A model generated the notes under the pieces. It was not told the origin of the DNA. It made no database searches and saw only the letters and a program-made list of their open reading frames with translations. Below are positions 8,926 to 16,964 of a stretch of 64,000 bases of DNA, in pieces. Position numbers and translations under genes: made by a program. Numbering within the stretch: position 1 is the stretch's first letter; each line of letters opens with the position of its first letter. The stretch comes from Taishania sp. (GTDB taxonomy: Bacteria; Bacteroidota; Bacteroidia; Flavobacteriales_D; Crocinitomicaceae), in assembly GCA_030150045.1 (NCBI GenBank), contig JASLGM010000047.1:1-64000 (forward strand). Reading direction: 5' to 3'.

Positions 8926-9501
8926 ATGGATACCCAAATTTCAGACCATTTTTTTGAAGCACAAGATATTTTACAAAAATTCATTGCTTCTCCTTACTTC
9001 AAAAACATTGAATCTGCAGGTCAAGCCATGGTACACTCTATCCAAAATAAAGGAAAGATCATGAGTTGTGGAAACGGAGGTTCTATGTGTGATGCCATGC
9101 ACTTTGCCGAAGAGCTTACGGGGCGTTATAGAGGCGACCGTCCTGCGATTGCTGCACTTTCCCTTTCAGATGTAAGTCACATGAGTTGCGTTGGAAATGA
9201 TTATGGTTACGATTATGTTTTTTCAAGAGCCGTTGAAGCCCTAGGAAATGAAGGTGATGTTTTGCTTGCTTTTTCTACTTCTGGAAATTCAAAAAACATC
9301 ATACTGGCTATTGAAGCAGCGAAGAAAAAAGGAATGATCGTTATTGGTTTAACAGGTAAAACAGGTGGAAAAATGGCAGATTTAGTGGACATTGAAATCC
9401 GAGCTCCTCATTCAGAATTTGCTGATCGCGCACAAGAAATACATATCAAATGTGTACATGCACTAATTGATTATACAGAAAGAAATTTATTCAATAAATA
9501 A
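8926..9501 (+). CDS. gmhA: SIS-domain isomerase, D-sedoheptulose 7-phosphate isomerase (GmhA-like)
   Basis: A 191-residue SIS (sugar isomerase) protein of the usual GmhA length. It has the phosphosugar-binding motifs CGNGGS (48-53) and STSGNS (117-122), H59/E63 in the HFAEE segment, and the C-terminal [12 protein letters not shown] helix typical of GmhA. GmhA converts sedoheptulose 7-phosphate to D-glycero-D-manno-heptose 7-phosphate, the first step toward ADP-heptose for LPS or surface glycans. No other heptose gene is next to it. The start at 8926 is preferred because a -7 box lies just upstream. A related SIS isomerase role is possible. Confidence 0.82.
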   Translation: MDTQISDHFFEAQDILQKFIASPYFKNIESAGQAMVHSIQNKGKIMSCGNGGSMCDAMHFAEELTGRYRGDRPAIAALSLSDVSHMSCVGNDYGYDYVFSRAVEALGNEGDVLLAFSTSGNSKNIILAIEAAKKKGMIVIGLTGKTGGKMADLVDIEIRAPHSEFADRAQEIHIKCVHALIDYTERNLFNK

Positions 9502-9630
9502 TTAAACCGCGTCATTTAATGTACTGTAGATAGCGATTTAGTAACAAGTTAATCCCTTTGGAAAATTATTCTTGACTTATTACTTGCTATCCATAGAATA
9601 TTCCTTAATTTCGCGCTTTACCAAATAGCA

Positions 9631-10092
9631 ATGATTGGTCAAGACATACAAGAAGTTGTAAAAAACATTTTCTCTGCTTATCTCGAGCAGAATGGGCACC
9701 GTAAGACGCCTGAGCGTTTCGCCATACTTGCGGAAATCTACGAATATCCTGGACACTTTGATATCGAGTCTTTGTACATACAAATGAAACAACAGAACTA
9801 TCGCGTTTCAAGGGCAACTTTGTACAACACTATCGAATTACTTCTAGCGTGTAACCTTGTTCGTAAACATCAATTTGGAAAAAACATTGCACAATTCGAA
9901 AAGTCACACGGTTACAAACAACACGACCACGTTATTTTAACGGATACTGGAGAAGTAATTGAATTCTGCGACCCTAGAATACAAACCATAAAAGCAACTA
10001 TTGAAGAGGTTTTTGGCGTTGAAATCCAGCACCATTCCCTCTATTTCTACGCCGTTAAGAAGGAAAATAGTGATGAGGGTAGCAATCAATAA
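9631..10092 (+). CDS. Fur-family transcriptional regulator lacking the usual CxxC
   Basis: A 153-residue Fur-family repressor: a winged-helix DNA-binding half (about 1-85, recognition helix [12 protein letters not shown] at 60-71) and a metal-binding dimerisation half with H98-D-H100, E111 and C113. In most Fur proteins a CxxC follows the HDH segment and holds structural zinc; here those positions are leucine and threonine ([12 protein letters not shown]). The protein is therefore either zinc-free at that site or a different subclass. The 3' end overlaps the STAS gene by 20 bases, and purA follows, suggesting one transcript. Metal or peroxide specificity cannot be told. Confidence 0.85.
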   Translation: MIGQDIQEVVKNIFSAYLEQNGHRKTPERFAILAEIYEYPGHFDIESLYIQMKQQNYRVSRATLYNTIELLLACNLVRKHQFGKNIAQFEKSHGYKQHDHVILTDTGEVIEFCDPRIQTIKATIEEVFGVEIQHHSLYFYAVKKENSDEGSNQ

Positions 10093-10432
10093 TAGCATAG
10101 AGAGCAACAAAGCAACCGTCCTTCAAATTGAAGGCGAATTGCTTGGCGAAAACGCTTTTATGGATGTGATTACCTATTTTGAAAAACACATCAATAACTG
10201 GAAAAGTAAAAACATCATCCTCGATTTATCGTTATTAAAACAAGTAAATTCAATGGGTATCAATGTTTTCATCCGTTTATTGACAAAAACACGTGTAGCA
10301 GGTGGCGATCTTATTTTATGTAACCTTCAAAAAGAGGTATACAATACTTTAAGAATCACCAAACTAACAAGTGTTTTCAATATTGCAAATGATTTAGAAC
10401 TAGCTATAAACGAACTTAATCAGACAAAATGA
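10073..10432 (+). CDS. STAS-domain protein (anti-sigma-factor-antagonist-like)
   Basis: A 119-residue single STAS domain. The core strand-helix segment [16 protein letters not shown] matches the family position where the phosphorylatable serine sits; here it is N59-S60-M61-G62 instead of the usual D-S-S-G. Such proteins bind anti-sigma factors or act in partner switching. The ATG at 10073 lies within the end of fur (20-base overlap), and the stop overlaps the purA start as ATGA, so the three genes are translationally coupled. No anti-sigma kinase or phosphatase is nearby, so the role is uncertain. Confidence 0.8.
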   Translation: MRVAINNSIESNKATVLQIEGELLGENAFMDVITYFEKHINNWKSKNIILDLSLLKQVNSMGINVFIRLLTKTRVAGGDLILCNLQKEVYNTLRITKLTSVFNIANDLELAINELNQTK

Positions 10433-11700
10433 AAGTAGATGTACTTCTCGGATTACAATGGGGTGACGAGGGAAAAGGAAAGATTGTTGACGTATTGACC
10501 CCTAAATACGACATTATCGCACGTTTTCAAGGTGGACCAAACGCTGGACATACACTTGAATTCGAAGGAATAAAACACGTTCTACATACCATTCCTTCTG
10601 GAATTTTTAGAGACGATGTCATCAACCTTGTAGGAAACGGTGTAGTAATTGATCCTGTTATCTTTAAAGGTGAATTGGACAAACTTGCACCTTTCAATAT
10701 TGATTACAAAAAAACGTTGTACATCTCTAAAAAAGCGCATTTAATTTTACCAACACACAAATTACTTGATGCAGCTTCTGAATTAGCAAAAGGAAAAAAC
10801 AAAATTGGTTCTACGTTAAAAGGAATTGGACCTACTTACATGGATAAAACAGGTCGTAATGGTCTACGTGTAGGCGACATCTTCTCTCCTAACTTCCAAG
10901 AAAAATACGACACCCTAGTTGAAAAACATATGGGAATGTTAAAACACTACGAAGGTTTAGAATACAATCTTGAAGAATTAGAAGGTCCATGGATGGAAGG
11001 AATCGAAGTACTTCGCTCCCTTAAAGCTGTTGACTCAGAACACTTCATTGACCAATCTATCAGAGCAGGAAAAAAGATTTTAGCAGAGGGTGCGCAAGGA
11101 ACAATGCTAGACGTTGACTTCGGAACATATCCTTTCGTAACATCTTCAAACACTGTTACTGCAGGTACTTGTACAGGTCTTGGTGTTGCCCCAAACAAAA
11201 TTGGAGAAGTAATCGGGATCTTTAAAGCATACTGTACTCGCGTAGGTTCGGGACCTTTCCCAACTGAATTAGACGATGAAGTAGGTGAATTCATTCGCCA
11301 AGAAGGACGTGAATTCGGTGCTACAACTGGTCGTGCTAGAAGATGCGGATGGATCGATCTACCTGCAATGAAATATGCAATCATGATCAACGGTGTCACT
11401 GAATTGTCAATGATGAAAGCAGACGTACTTGATAAATTTGATACAATCAAAGCCTGTACACACTACATCATTAACGGAGAACGATTCGATTATTTCCCAT
11501 ACGATATCAACGATGCTGAAATTACTCCTGTTTACGAAGAATTACCAGGATGGAACTGTGACCTTACTGGATTAACAGATTGGTCAAAAGCACCACAAGC
11601 GTTAAAAGACTACGTAAGCTATTTGGAACGAAATTTGGAAGTACCTGTAACTGTGGTTTCAGTAGGACCAGATAGAACTCAAACATTGAATACGAAATAA
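10429..11700 (+). CDS. purA: Adenylosuccinate synthetase
   Basis: A 423-residue PurA, the usual length. It catalyses the GTP-dependent condensation of IMP and aspartate to adenylosuccinate, the first committed step to AMP. Visible are the N-terminal P-loop GDEGKGK (12-18), GPNAGHT with the catalytic histidine, STLKGIGPTY, and TTGRARRCGW in the base- and aspartate-binding region. It starts inside the last codons of the STAS gene, so it is coupled to the fur-STAS transcript. An intrinsic terminator for this operon lies just after the stop, inside the next gene's first codons. Confidence 0.97.
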   Translation: MKVDVLLGLQWGDEGKGKIVDVLTPKYDIIARFQGGPNAGHTLEFEGIKHVLHTIPSGIFRDDVINLVGNGVVIDPVIFKGELDKLAPFNIDYKKTLYISKKAHLILPTHKLLDAASELAKGKNKIGSTLKGIGPTYMDKTGRNGLRVGDIFSPNFQEKYDTLVEKHMGMLKHYEGLEYNLEELEGPWMEGIEVLRSLKAVDSEHFIDQSIRAGKKILAEGAQGTMLDVDFGTYPFVTSSNTVTAGTCTGLGVAPNKIGEVIGIFKAYCTRVGSGPFPTELDDEVGEFIRQEGREFGATTGRARRCGWIDLPAMKYAIMINGVTELSMMKADVLDKFDTIKACTHYIINGERFDYFPYDINDAEITPVYEELPGWNCDLTGLTDWSKAPQALKDYVSYLERNLEVPVTVVSVGPDRTQTLNTK

Positions 11701-13275
11701 TTGAAATCGATTTTTCAAATACAATTAAAAAATGCGCTTTCTATAAGCGCATTTTTTTTGACTTTTGCACTTTCCGCTCAAGTCTTTGGTGAATTATTGC
11801 CCGGAAGTAGCGCCCTAATCTATAATGAATCCAAAGGCGTACACAAGCTATTAGATGGTGCAAACTTTATCTACCAAGGAAATACTTTCTATGCCGATTC
11901 AGCTTATTACTTTGAAAAAAATAAGCAAATCAGAGCGTACGGAAACGTCCACATCAAGAAATCTGATAACATGAACCTCTTTTGTGATAGCTTGGTATAT
12001 CGTTCAAACAACAATGTAGCTACCCTATGGGGACACGTACGTGCAATTGATGGCCAATATAAAATCACAACGGATTCTTTAGATTACAACACCAAAACCG
12101 AAAAAGGTGTATACAAAAATGGGGGGCTCATTGAAAACCTTTTCGAAAAAGAAACACTATCAAGTAAAATAGGTTACTTCCACCCTAAAACAAAAAACTT
12201 CTTCTTTCGGAAAAATGTCAAATACGACAGCGAACAATTACGCCTTGAAGCAGACAGCTTGGCATACAATTCTGCCACAGAAAAAATTCAATTCTTTGGC
12301 GACGCTCGCATACAATCAGATGAAGCCTATATGTGTGCTCAGAAAGGAATATACAACCTGAAAACAAAAGAAGGAACACTATACAAAGACGCCAGCTACG
12401 AAAAAGAATCTAAAACAATTGAAGGAGATACTTTACAGTTCTTTGAAAAGGAACAAAAAGCATACGCTAAAGGAAACGTTTCTGTTCGTGACACCTCCGA
12501 GAACATTCGTTTTACAGGACAAAATGCAGAAATGGATGATGCTAAAAAATACAGCATAATTACCGGAAACGCCATCATTGAAAAATATCAAAAAAATGAC
12601 ACGCTTTACGTTCGTGCCGACACCTTGTTCAACCAAATGGACAGCCTAAATAAACGGGAACTCACAAAAGGATATCATAACATTAAAATTTTCTCCAATA
12701 AAATGCAAGGAGTCGCAGACAGCCTGTCCTTTGCAAGAGAAGATTGCTACATGGAACTTTATAAAAACCCAATCCTTTGGTCCAATAACGGTGAATTAAA
12801 AGGCGATTCTATGCGCGTATTCATGGATGACTCTACCATTTACGAAGCCTTTATCTGGAATAAAGCAACCGCTATCATGCAAGTAGACACCGTCCTTAAT
12901 TATTACAATCAAATTGGAGGAACAAAAATGTATGCTTATTTCCTTGAAAATGAAGTGGAATATGCCAAAGTAATTGGAAATGCTCAAACCATTTACTATC
13001 CATTAGACGAACAAAAAACAGATACAGCACTCGTAATCTCAAGAAAAGGAATGAACCGATTCTATGCCTCTGAAATTAAAATTTACTTTGATTCCGGAGA
13101 AGTAGTCGGCGTAACCTATTACCAAAAACCAGATGGTGTATTCTATCCAATGGACAAAATCAAAAAAGAGGAACAACAGATAAAAAACTTCAAGACAAAC
13201 TTTGCATTACGTCCTAAAAGTGTCGAAGATCTTTTTTTTAAAGAAGAGGATAAAGGAAATAATCCATCCGATTAA
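11701..13275 (+). CDS. OstA-like protein (LptA/OstA domain), exported
   Basis: A 524-residue exported protein. It starts with TTG immediately after the purA stop; no nearby in-frame ATG exists, and the TTG gives a good signal peptide (MKSIFQIQLKNALSISAFFL..., cut after SAQ). The mature protein is a series of OstA/LptA-type beta segments (YADSAYYFEK..., AYGNVHI..., FCDSLVYRS..., LRLEADSLAYN..., EGDTLQFF...), the fold that carries LPS across the periplasm. It is probably the Bacteroidota OstA-like component of LPS transport, by family analogy. Codons about 10-19, encoding the signal-peptide core, form a perfect intrinsic terminator hairpin. Its stop overlaps the convergent pcm gene by four bases. 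Confidence 0.82.
   Translation: MKSIFQIQLKNALSISAFFLTFALSAQVFGELLPGSSALIYNESKGVHKLLDGANFIYQGNTFYADSAYYFEKNKQIRAYGNVHIKKSDNMNLFCDSLVYRSNNNVATLWGHVRAIDGQYKITTDSLDYNTKTEKGVYKNGGLIENLFEKETLSSKIGYFHPKTKNFFFRKNVKYDSEQLRLEADSLAYNSATEKIQFFGDARIQSDEAYMCAQKGIYNLKTKEGTLYKDASYEKESKTIEGDTLQFFEKEQKAYAKGNVSVRDTSENIRFTGQNAEMDDAKKYSIITGNAIIEKYQKNDTLYVRADTLFNQMDSLNKRELTKGYHNIKIFSNKMQGVADSLSFAREDCYMELYKNPILWSNNGELKGDSMRVFMDDSTIYEAFIWNKATAIMQVDTVLNYYNQIGGTKMYAYFLENEVEYAKVIGNAQTIYYPLDEQKTDTALVISRKGMNRFYASEIKIYFDSGEVVGVTYYQKPDGVFYPMDKIKKEEQQIKNFKTNFALRPKSVEDLFFKEEDKGNNPSD
11729..11759 (+). terminator. Perfect intrinsic terminator inside the OstA-like signal-peptide codons
   Basis: AAAATGCGCTT (11729-11739) pairs with AAGCGCATTTT (11745-11755) around a five-base loop and is followed by a T-run to 11759. 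It sits 28 bases after the purA stop, where a purA terminator is expected, but lies wholly within the 5' codons of the OstA-like gene. Confidence 0.88.
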
Positions 13276-13916
13276 CGGACTTTATCCTCCAACATCGGAA
13301 CAAAAGAGAACGTACCGTATTCAATAATATCTAAATTCGTCGCATCCGTTTTGATGATTTTTAGCATCTTTTGTTCAACCCCTTCTCCTACGGGAATCAC
13401 CATAATACCGCCAACGCGTAACTGACGCACCAACTCAATTGGTATTTCAGGAGCACCACACGTCACCAGAATTTTATCATAAGGTGCCAATGCAGGCCAT
13501 CCTGCATAACCATCTCCATACACAATACGCGGATTAAAATGAAAATGATGTAAAATATGCTTTGCCTTCACAAACAACTCACGTTGCCTTTCAATAGAAA
13601 CAACCTTCATACCTAACTCACACAAAATACACGTCTGAAAAGCAGACCCCGTACCAATTTCAAGCACCTTTTCTCCTTTCTTCAACTCCAACAATTGCGT
13701 CTGAAAAGCAACCGTAAATGGATGCGAAATCGTTTGTCCCGCACCAATCTGAAACGCTTGATTCGTGTAAGCTTGCAATTCAAACACTAAATCCAAGAAA
13801 TAATGACGTGGAATAGCATCAAAAGCAGACAAAATACGCTCGTCCGCAATCCCTTTAGCCCTCAATTCAGCAATCAATTGCCTCCTCATTCCTTTGTGTT
13901 TGAAAGTATCTTGCAT
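13272..13916 (-). CDS. pcm: Protein-L-isoaspartate O-methyltransferase
   Basis: A 214-residue SAM-dependent methyltransferase that repairs isoaspartyl residues in aged proteins. It has the family motif QTISHPF (61-67), motif I VLEIGTGSAFQT (84-95), VVSIER, and GDGYAGWPALAPYDKILVT. The ATG at 13916 gives the standard start (MQDTFKHKGMRRQL). The frame stays open upstream, but that extension runs through repeat copy B2 and is not coding. A TATTTTTG -7 box ends four bases before the ATG, implying a leaderless or nearly leaderless mRNA. Its 3' end overlaps the convergent OstA-like gene by four bases. Confidence 0.94.
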   Translation of the reverse strand: MQDTFKHKGMRRQLIAELRAKGIADERILSAFDAIPRHYFLDLVFELQAYTNQAFQIGAGQTISHPFTVAFQTQLLELKKGEKVLEIGTGSAFQTCILCELGMKVVSIERQRELFVKAKHILHHFHFNPRIVYGDGYAGWPALAPYDKILVTCGAPEIPIELVRQLRVGGIMVIPVGEGVEQKMLKIIKTDATNLDIIEYGTFSFVPMLEDKVR

Positions 13917-13920
13917 AGCA

Positions 13921-13928
13921 CAAAAATA
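13921..13928 (-). promoter_or_regulatory. -7 promoter box (TATTTTTG) of pcm
   Basis: An exact TAnnTTTG match on the minus strand, separated from the pcm ATG by only TGCT. Transcription would begin at or next to the start codon. Confidence 0.6.
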
Positions 13929-14032
13929 AACTTTACTTTTCAATTCCCTATCCCAACACCAAAAGCTTTTTAACAATGTATTGGTTACTATTTCCAAAAC
14001 ATTCCTACAAAAACGAAAAAAAAGAACATAAT

Positions 14033-14185
14033 TTGGCAGCCTTAATCGGTCTACAAGCTTTAGTAAACGCATCAAAAACAAGTTCACAGGCTCGTTTGCC
14101 ATGAGCTTCCGCTGGTCGCTATGGCAAACAAGCATTCACTACCTTTTTGCTGCATTTAGCTACCGCCTTTCCGCCCGGGCTGAAA
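14033..14185 (+). repeat. Dispersed repeat family B, copy B2
   Basis: The fullest B copy: TTTGGCAGC, CGGTCTACAAGCTTTAGTA, then a hairpin with stem GTTTGCCAT/ATGGCAAAC capped by the conserved loop GAGCTTCCGCTGGTCGC, then AGCATTCACTACC and TAGCTACCGCCTTTCCGCC, ending near CCCGGGCTG. It has no family A copy beside it. It lies between pcm and a decayed gene. Confidence 0.78.
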
Positions 14186-14265
14186 GTACACACTTCGATT
14201 AACGTTTAAAAAAAATCTATCTTATCTTTAATAGCTAACAATATTTTATATAAAAAACAAAATAA

Positions 14266-14560
14266 ATGGCACTATTCAATTTAGACAATAAAGAAAAACT
14301 TGAACACATAAAAGAAATACAAAGAATTACTGAAAAAATATAAATACCATTCTCGACTTAGATTTTGTATGTTCAGAGTTTTCAATCAATAACTTTCGTC
14401 TTGATACATTGACTTTTAATAGAAGTTCATCAAGATTTGTTATTTATTGAATATAAGAAGGTGAAAATTTCAGTGGTATTGATCAAGGTTATGCTTATTT
14501 ATCTTTAATGCTAAATTAGAACAGCTCATAAAATTCAACAAAGATCTTTTTTTGAAAAAT
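14266..14560 (+). pseudogene. Decayed PD-(D/E)XK nuclease-like gene (DUF5655/COG3586-like remnant)
   Basis: Broken reading frames together give a recognisable protein. From ATG 14266: MALFNLDNKEKLEHIKEIQRITEKI, then a stop. A shifted frame gives LDFVCSEFSINNFRLDTLTFN, then SSSRFVI. A one-base shift gives IEYKK, and a shift back gives GENFSGIDQGYAYLSLMLN, followed by more stops. The order MALF...QRITE...LDFV.SEFS..NFRLDTL...FVIIEYKK...VIDQGYAYLSLMLNNKA matches, from memory, the DUF5655/COG3586 family, whose D...ExK residues suggest a PD-(D/E)XK nuclease fold. At least three lesions (stops and frameshifts) and the absent C-terminal half show it is dead. Confidence 0.78.
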
Positions 14561-14705
14561 AACTATCCACATCTTTTTTCTTAACTTAGTAATCGAAAAT
14601 AAATCTAGGTTTATAAGCGCAAGACAAAGAACATCATTCCTAAAAAGATGAGCCAGAATTCCTTATTTCACCTACTGTCAAAAACATAACAAACAAAAAT
14701 ACGAA

Positions 14706-15692
14706 ATGAAATTAGCTTCAATTCACAACAACACTAGAGATGGACAATTAGTTGTTGTAAGTAAAGATTTAACACAAGCTGTTACCGTTCCTGAAATCGC
14801 TGCAACAATGCAAGACGCAATAGACAACTGGAAAGAGACGGAAGCGAAACTGAAAAACATTTACATCGAATTAAACGCAAATAAACTTCCTAACGCCTTT
14901 TCATTTTCCGACGCAAAAATATTAGCTCCTATCCCAAGAGCATATCATTGGGCAGACGGAAGTGCTTATGTGACACACGTAGAATTGGTGCGCAAAGCTA
15001 GAAATGCGGAATTACCAGAATCGTTTTGGACCGATCCATTAATGTACATGGGAGCTTCTGACGCTTTTATTGGTGCTAACGATGACATTGAAATCGAAAG
15101 CGAAGAATGGGGAATTGATTTTGAATCAGAAGTAGCTGTAATTACAGATGATGTTGCACCAGGAACAAATGAAAAAGATGCCTTAAACCACATCAAATTG
15201 ATTACCATCATCAACGACGTTTCTTTACGTAATCTTATTCCAAATGAATTAGCAAAACAATTTGGATTCTATCAATCCAAACCATGGACCTCGTTTGCGC
15301 CAGTTGTGGTAACTCCTGACGAATTAGAAGGCAGCTGGAAAGACGGAAAATTACACTTACCGCTTTATTCTACGTTAAACGGAAGCCTTATTGGCTCTCC
15401 AAACGCTGGAATAGATATGACTTTCAACTTTGGACAACTCATTGCTCACGCAGCAAAAACACGTTCATTAATGGCAGGAACCGTTATTGGTTCTGGAACT
15501 GTTGCCAACCAAGGTAGTCCAACAGGTTCTAGCTGCTTAGCAGAAGTGCGTTGCTTGGAAACCATAAAAGACGGAAAACCTTCTACTCCATTTATGAGCT
15601 TTGGTGACCGCATTGAAATTGAAATGAAAGACATTAATGGGAAATCCATTTTTGGCAAAATTAATCAAGTGGTTAAAGCGTATAAAAAATAA
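14706..15692 (+). CDS. Fumarylacetoacetate hydrolase (FAH) family protein
   Basis: A 328-residue FAH-fold enzyme. The metal-binding triad is visible as E140 and E142 in DFESEVAVI and D171 in INDVSLRNL; GSGTVANQGSPTG lies near the active site. FAH enzymes cleave C-C bonds of acylpyruvates, including fumarylacetoacetate in tyrosine breakdown. The length is closer to bacterial fumarylacetoacetases of about 330 residues than to the 420-residue eukaryotic form. No other tyrosine-catabolism gene is adjacent, so the substrate is not certain. The gene stands alone between the pseudogene and a strong terminator. Confidence 0.87.
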   Translation: MKLASIHNNTRDGQLVVVSKDLTQAVTVPEIAATMQDAIDNWKETEAKLKNIYIELNANKLPNAFSFSDAKILAPIPRAYHWADGSAYVTHVELVRKARNAELPESFWTDPLMYMGASDAFIGANDDIEIESEEWGIDFESEVAVITDDVAPGTNEKDALNHIKLITIINDVSLRNLIPNELAKQFGFYQSKPWTSFAPVVVTPDELEGSWKDGKLHLPLYSTLNGSLIGSPNAGIDMTFNFGQLIAHAAKTRSLMAGTVIGSGTVANQGSPTGSSCLAEVRCLETIKDGKPSTPFMSFGDRIEIEMKDINGKSIFGKINQVVKAYKK

Positions 15693-15723
15693 CATTTTAA
15701 AAACGTTTATAATAAACAGCTTT

Positions 15724-15758
15724 AGAACGGAGAAATGATTCATTTCTCCGTTCTTTAT
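15724..15758 (+). terminator. Intrinsic terminator after the FAH gene
   Basis: AGAACGGAGAAATGA pairs perfectly with TCATTTCTCCGTTCT around a minimal loop, followed by TTTATTTT. Confidence 0.85.
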
Positions 15759-15802
15759 TTTCACTACTTATTAAAATCCTTTTCCCTCAAAACACTTCAT
15801 GT

Positions 15803-16651
15803 ATGAAAAAAATCTTATTCATCTGCTTTTCGTTTTGTTTACTAGCTTGTAAAAACGACAGTAAATACGAAACAATTTATCAAGAAGAAAACATAAAACG
15901 CGATGTAACACAAAAAGTGCAAGTTCTCAACTTTGGAACATTTCACTTCGGGTCTACACCAGACGCAAATACGACTGATTTTGATGAAAACGATCCTTTC
16001 AACAAACAAAAAGCACATGAAGTTGCCCAATTAATAGCCGCTTTTAAACCAACCGTTATCATTGTTGAAACGAGTCCCAACTCAAATAAAGAAATCCAAC
16101 GATTATTTGAAGCATATAAAAAAAATCCTGAAATGAAATTCAATCGCAATTCTGAAATGAACTTAATTGCTTTTGAGGTTGGTCGTTTAGCAAACGCAAA
16201 ACGCATTTATGGCATCGACCATCAATTGGGTTATAATTACAAAATTGGCGATCAAATCAAAAACAATAAAATTGATGCCGACACCTATAACGATTTTCAA
16301 AAACATCCTTTGCGTCACGCCTCTATTTCTAATCCTTCCCTTGACGCTTTGTCGTTATTAGATCAATTGAAAACCATAAACTCGGACGAATACCTTGATT
16401 ATTTATATCAAATCAATGCAGACATTCTCACTTATGTTGGAAAAGAAGATGGTTTTGAAGGTGCAGATGTTGCAGCAGATTTTTACAGACGCAATTTGAG
16501 AATGTTCTCCAACTTGAATAAAATTCCTTTGTCAGAAAAAGACAGGGTTTTTCTATTTATGGGTGCTGGTCACACCGCTTTCTTTAGAGATTTCTTAAAA
16601 CGCAGTACCAAGTACACGCCTGTTTCTGCGTTAGAACTATTAAACAAGTAA
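15803..16651 (+). CDS. DUF5694-type lipoprotein
   Basis: A 282-residue lipoprotein: N-terminal signal with lipobox LLAC (lipidated C16). The conserved family start VQVLNFGTFHFG (39-50), the VIIVETSPN segment, and the C-terminal FLFMGAGHTAFFRDFL (about 250-265) match DUF5694 proteins, which resemble the TraB/ChaN-like fold and whose enzymatic role is not established. It has its own region between two terminator or repeat areas and no operon partner. It was named from motif memory, not from a search. Confidence 0.75.
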   Translation: MKKILFICFSFCLLACKNDSKYETIYQEENIKRDVTQKVQVLNFGTFHFGSTPDANTTDFDENDPFNKQKAHEVAQLIAAFKPTVIIVETSPNSNKEIQRLFEAYKKNPEMKFNRNSEMNLIAFEVGRLANAKRIYGIDHQLGYNYKIGDQIKNNKIDADTYNDFQKHPLRHASISNPSLDALSLLDQLKTINSDEYLDYLYQINADILTYVGKEDGFEGADVAADFYRRNLRMFSNLNKIPLSEKDRVFLFMGAGHTAFFRDFLKRSTKYTPVSALELLNK

Positions 16652-16690
16652 TTTTCAATTAGAAATTATTCTTGTTATGAAAACGGATCT

Positions 16691-16814
16691 TCCGCTAAGG
16701 ATAGCAGTGGATAGCCCGCAATCTCAATCCCAAGTTTACTTGGGGAGAGATGAGGACTAAGAACGTATAGCCTGACCGCTCGCCCCAAGTCGTTTTGGGG
16801 CGAGCGGTAGCGGC
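16691..16814 (+). repeat. Dispersed structured repeat family A, copy A2
   Basis: The outer helix is CCGCTA...TAGCGG, a compensated variant of GCGTT...AACGC in other copies. First hairpin: ATCTC and CCCAAGT pair with ACTTGGG and GAGAT with a small bulge. Second hairpin: CCGCTCGCCCCAA pairs with TTGGGGCGAGCGG. Conserved joiners GGATAGCCCGC and AACGTATAGCCTG are present. The ATG at 16818 just beyond it is not the carboxyltransferase start. Confidence 0.83.
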
Positions 16815-16895
16815 CAAATGAAGAAGAAAAAACGAATTCCCAAAAGGAGTCATTCACTCAATCATTTCTTAACAAAAAATAATGCTTTAACCGCA

Positions 16896-16903
16896 TATAT
16901 TTG
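16896..16903 (+). promoter_or_regulatory. -7 promoter box (TATATTTG) of the carboxyltransferase gene
   Basis: An exact TAnnTTTG match 61 bases before the ATG at 16965. It falls inside the open frame that runs from 16818, arguing that this extension is not translated. Confidence 0.55.
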
Positions 16904-16964
16904 CCGAGAAAGCGTTTTAGGACTAACTGCAAATGATTATATTTGTTATCAAATCGAAAAAACA

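Noticed and set aside
13917..14135. 73-residue N-terminal extension of pcm
   Set aside because: It runs through repeat B2 and past the pcm promoter; the known Pcm start is at 13916.
16675..16964. Minus-strand ORF 16675-16857 and the plus-strand extension of the carboxyltransferase from 16818
   Set aside because: The first lies in repeat A2. The second begins right at the repeat end and spans a -7 promoter box; the family N-terminus starts at 16965.
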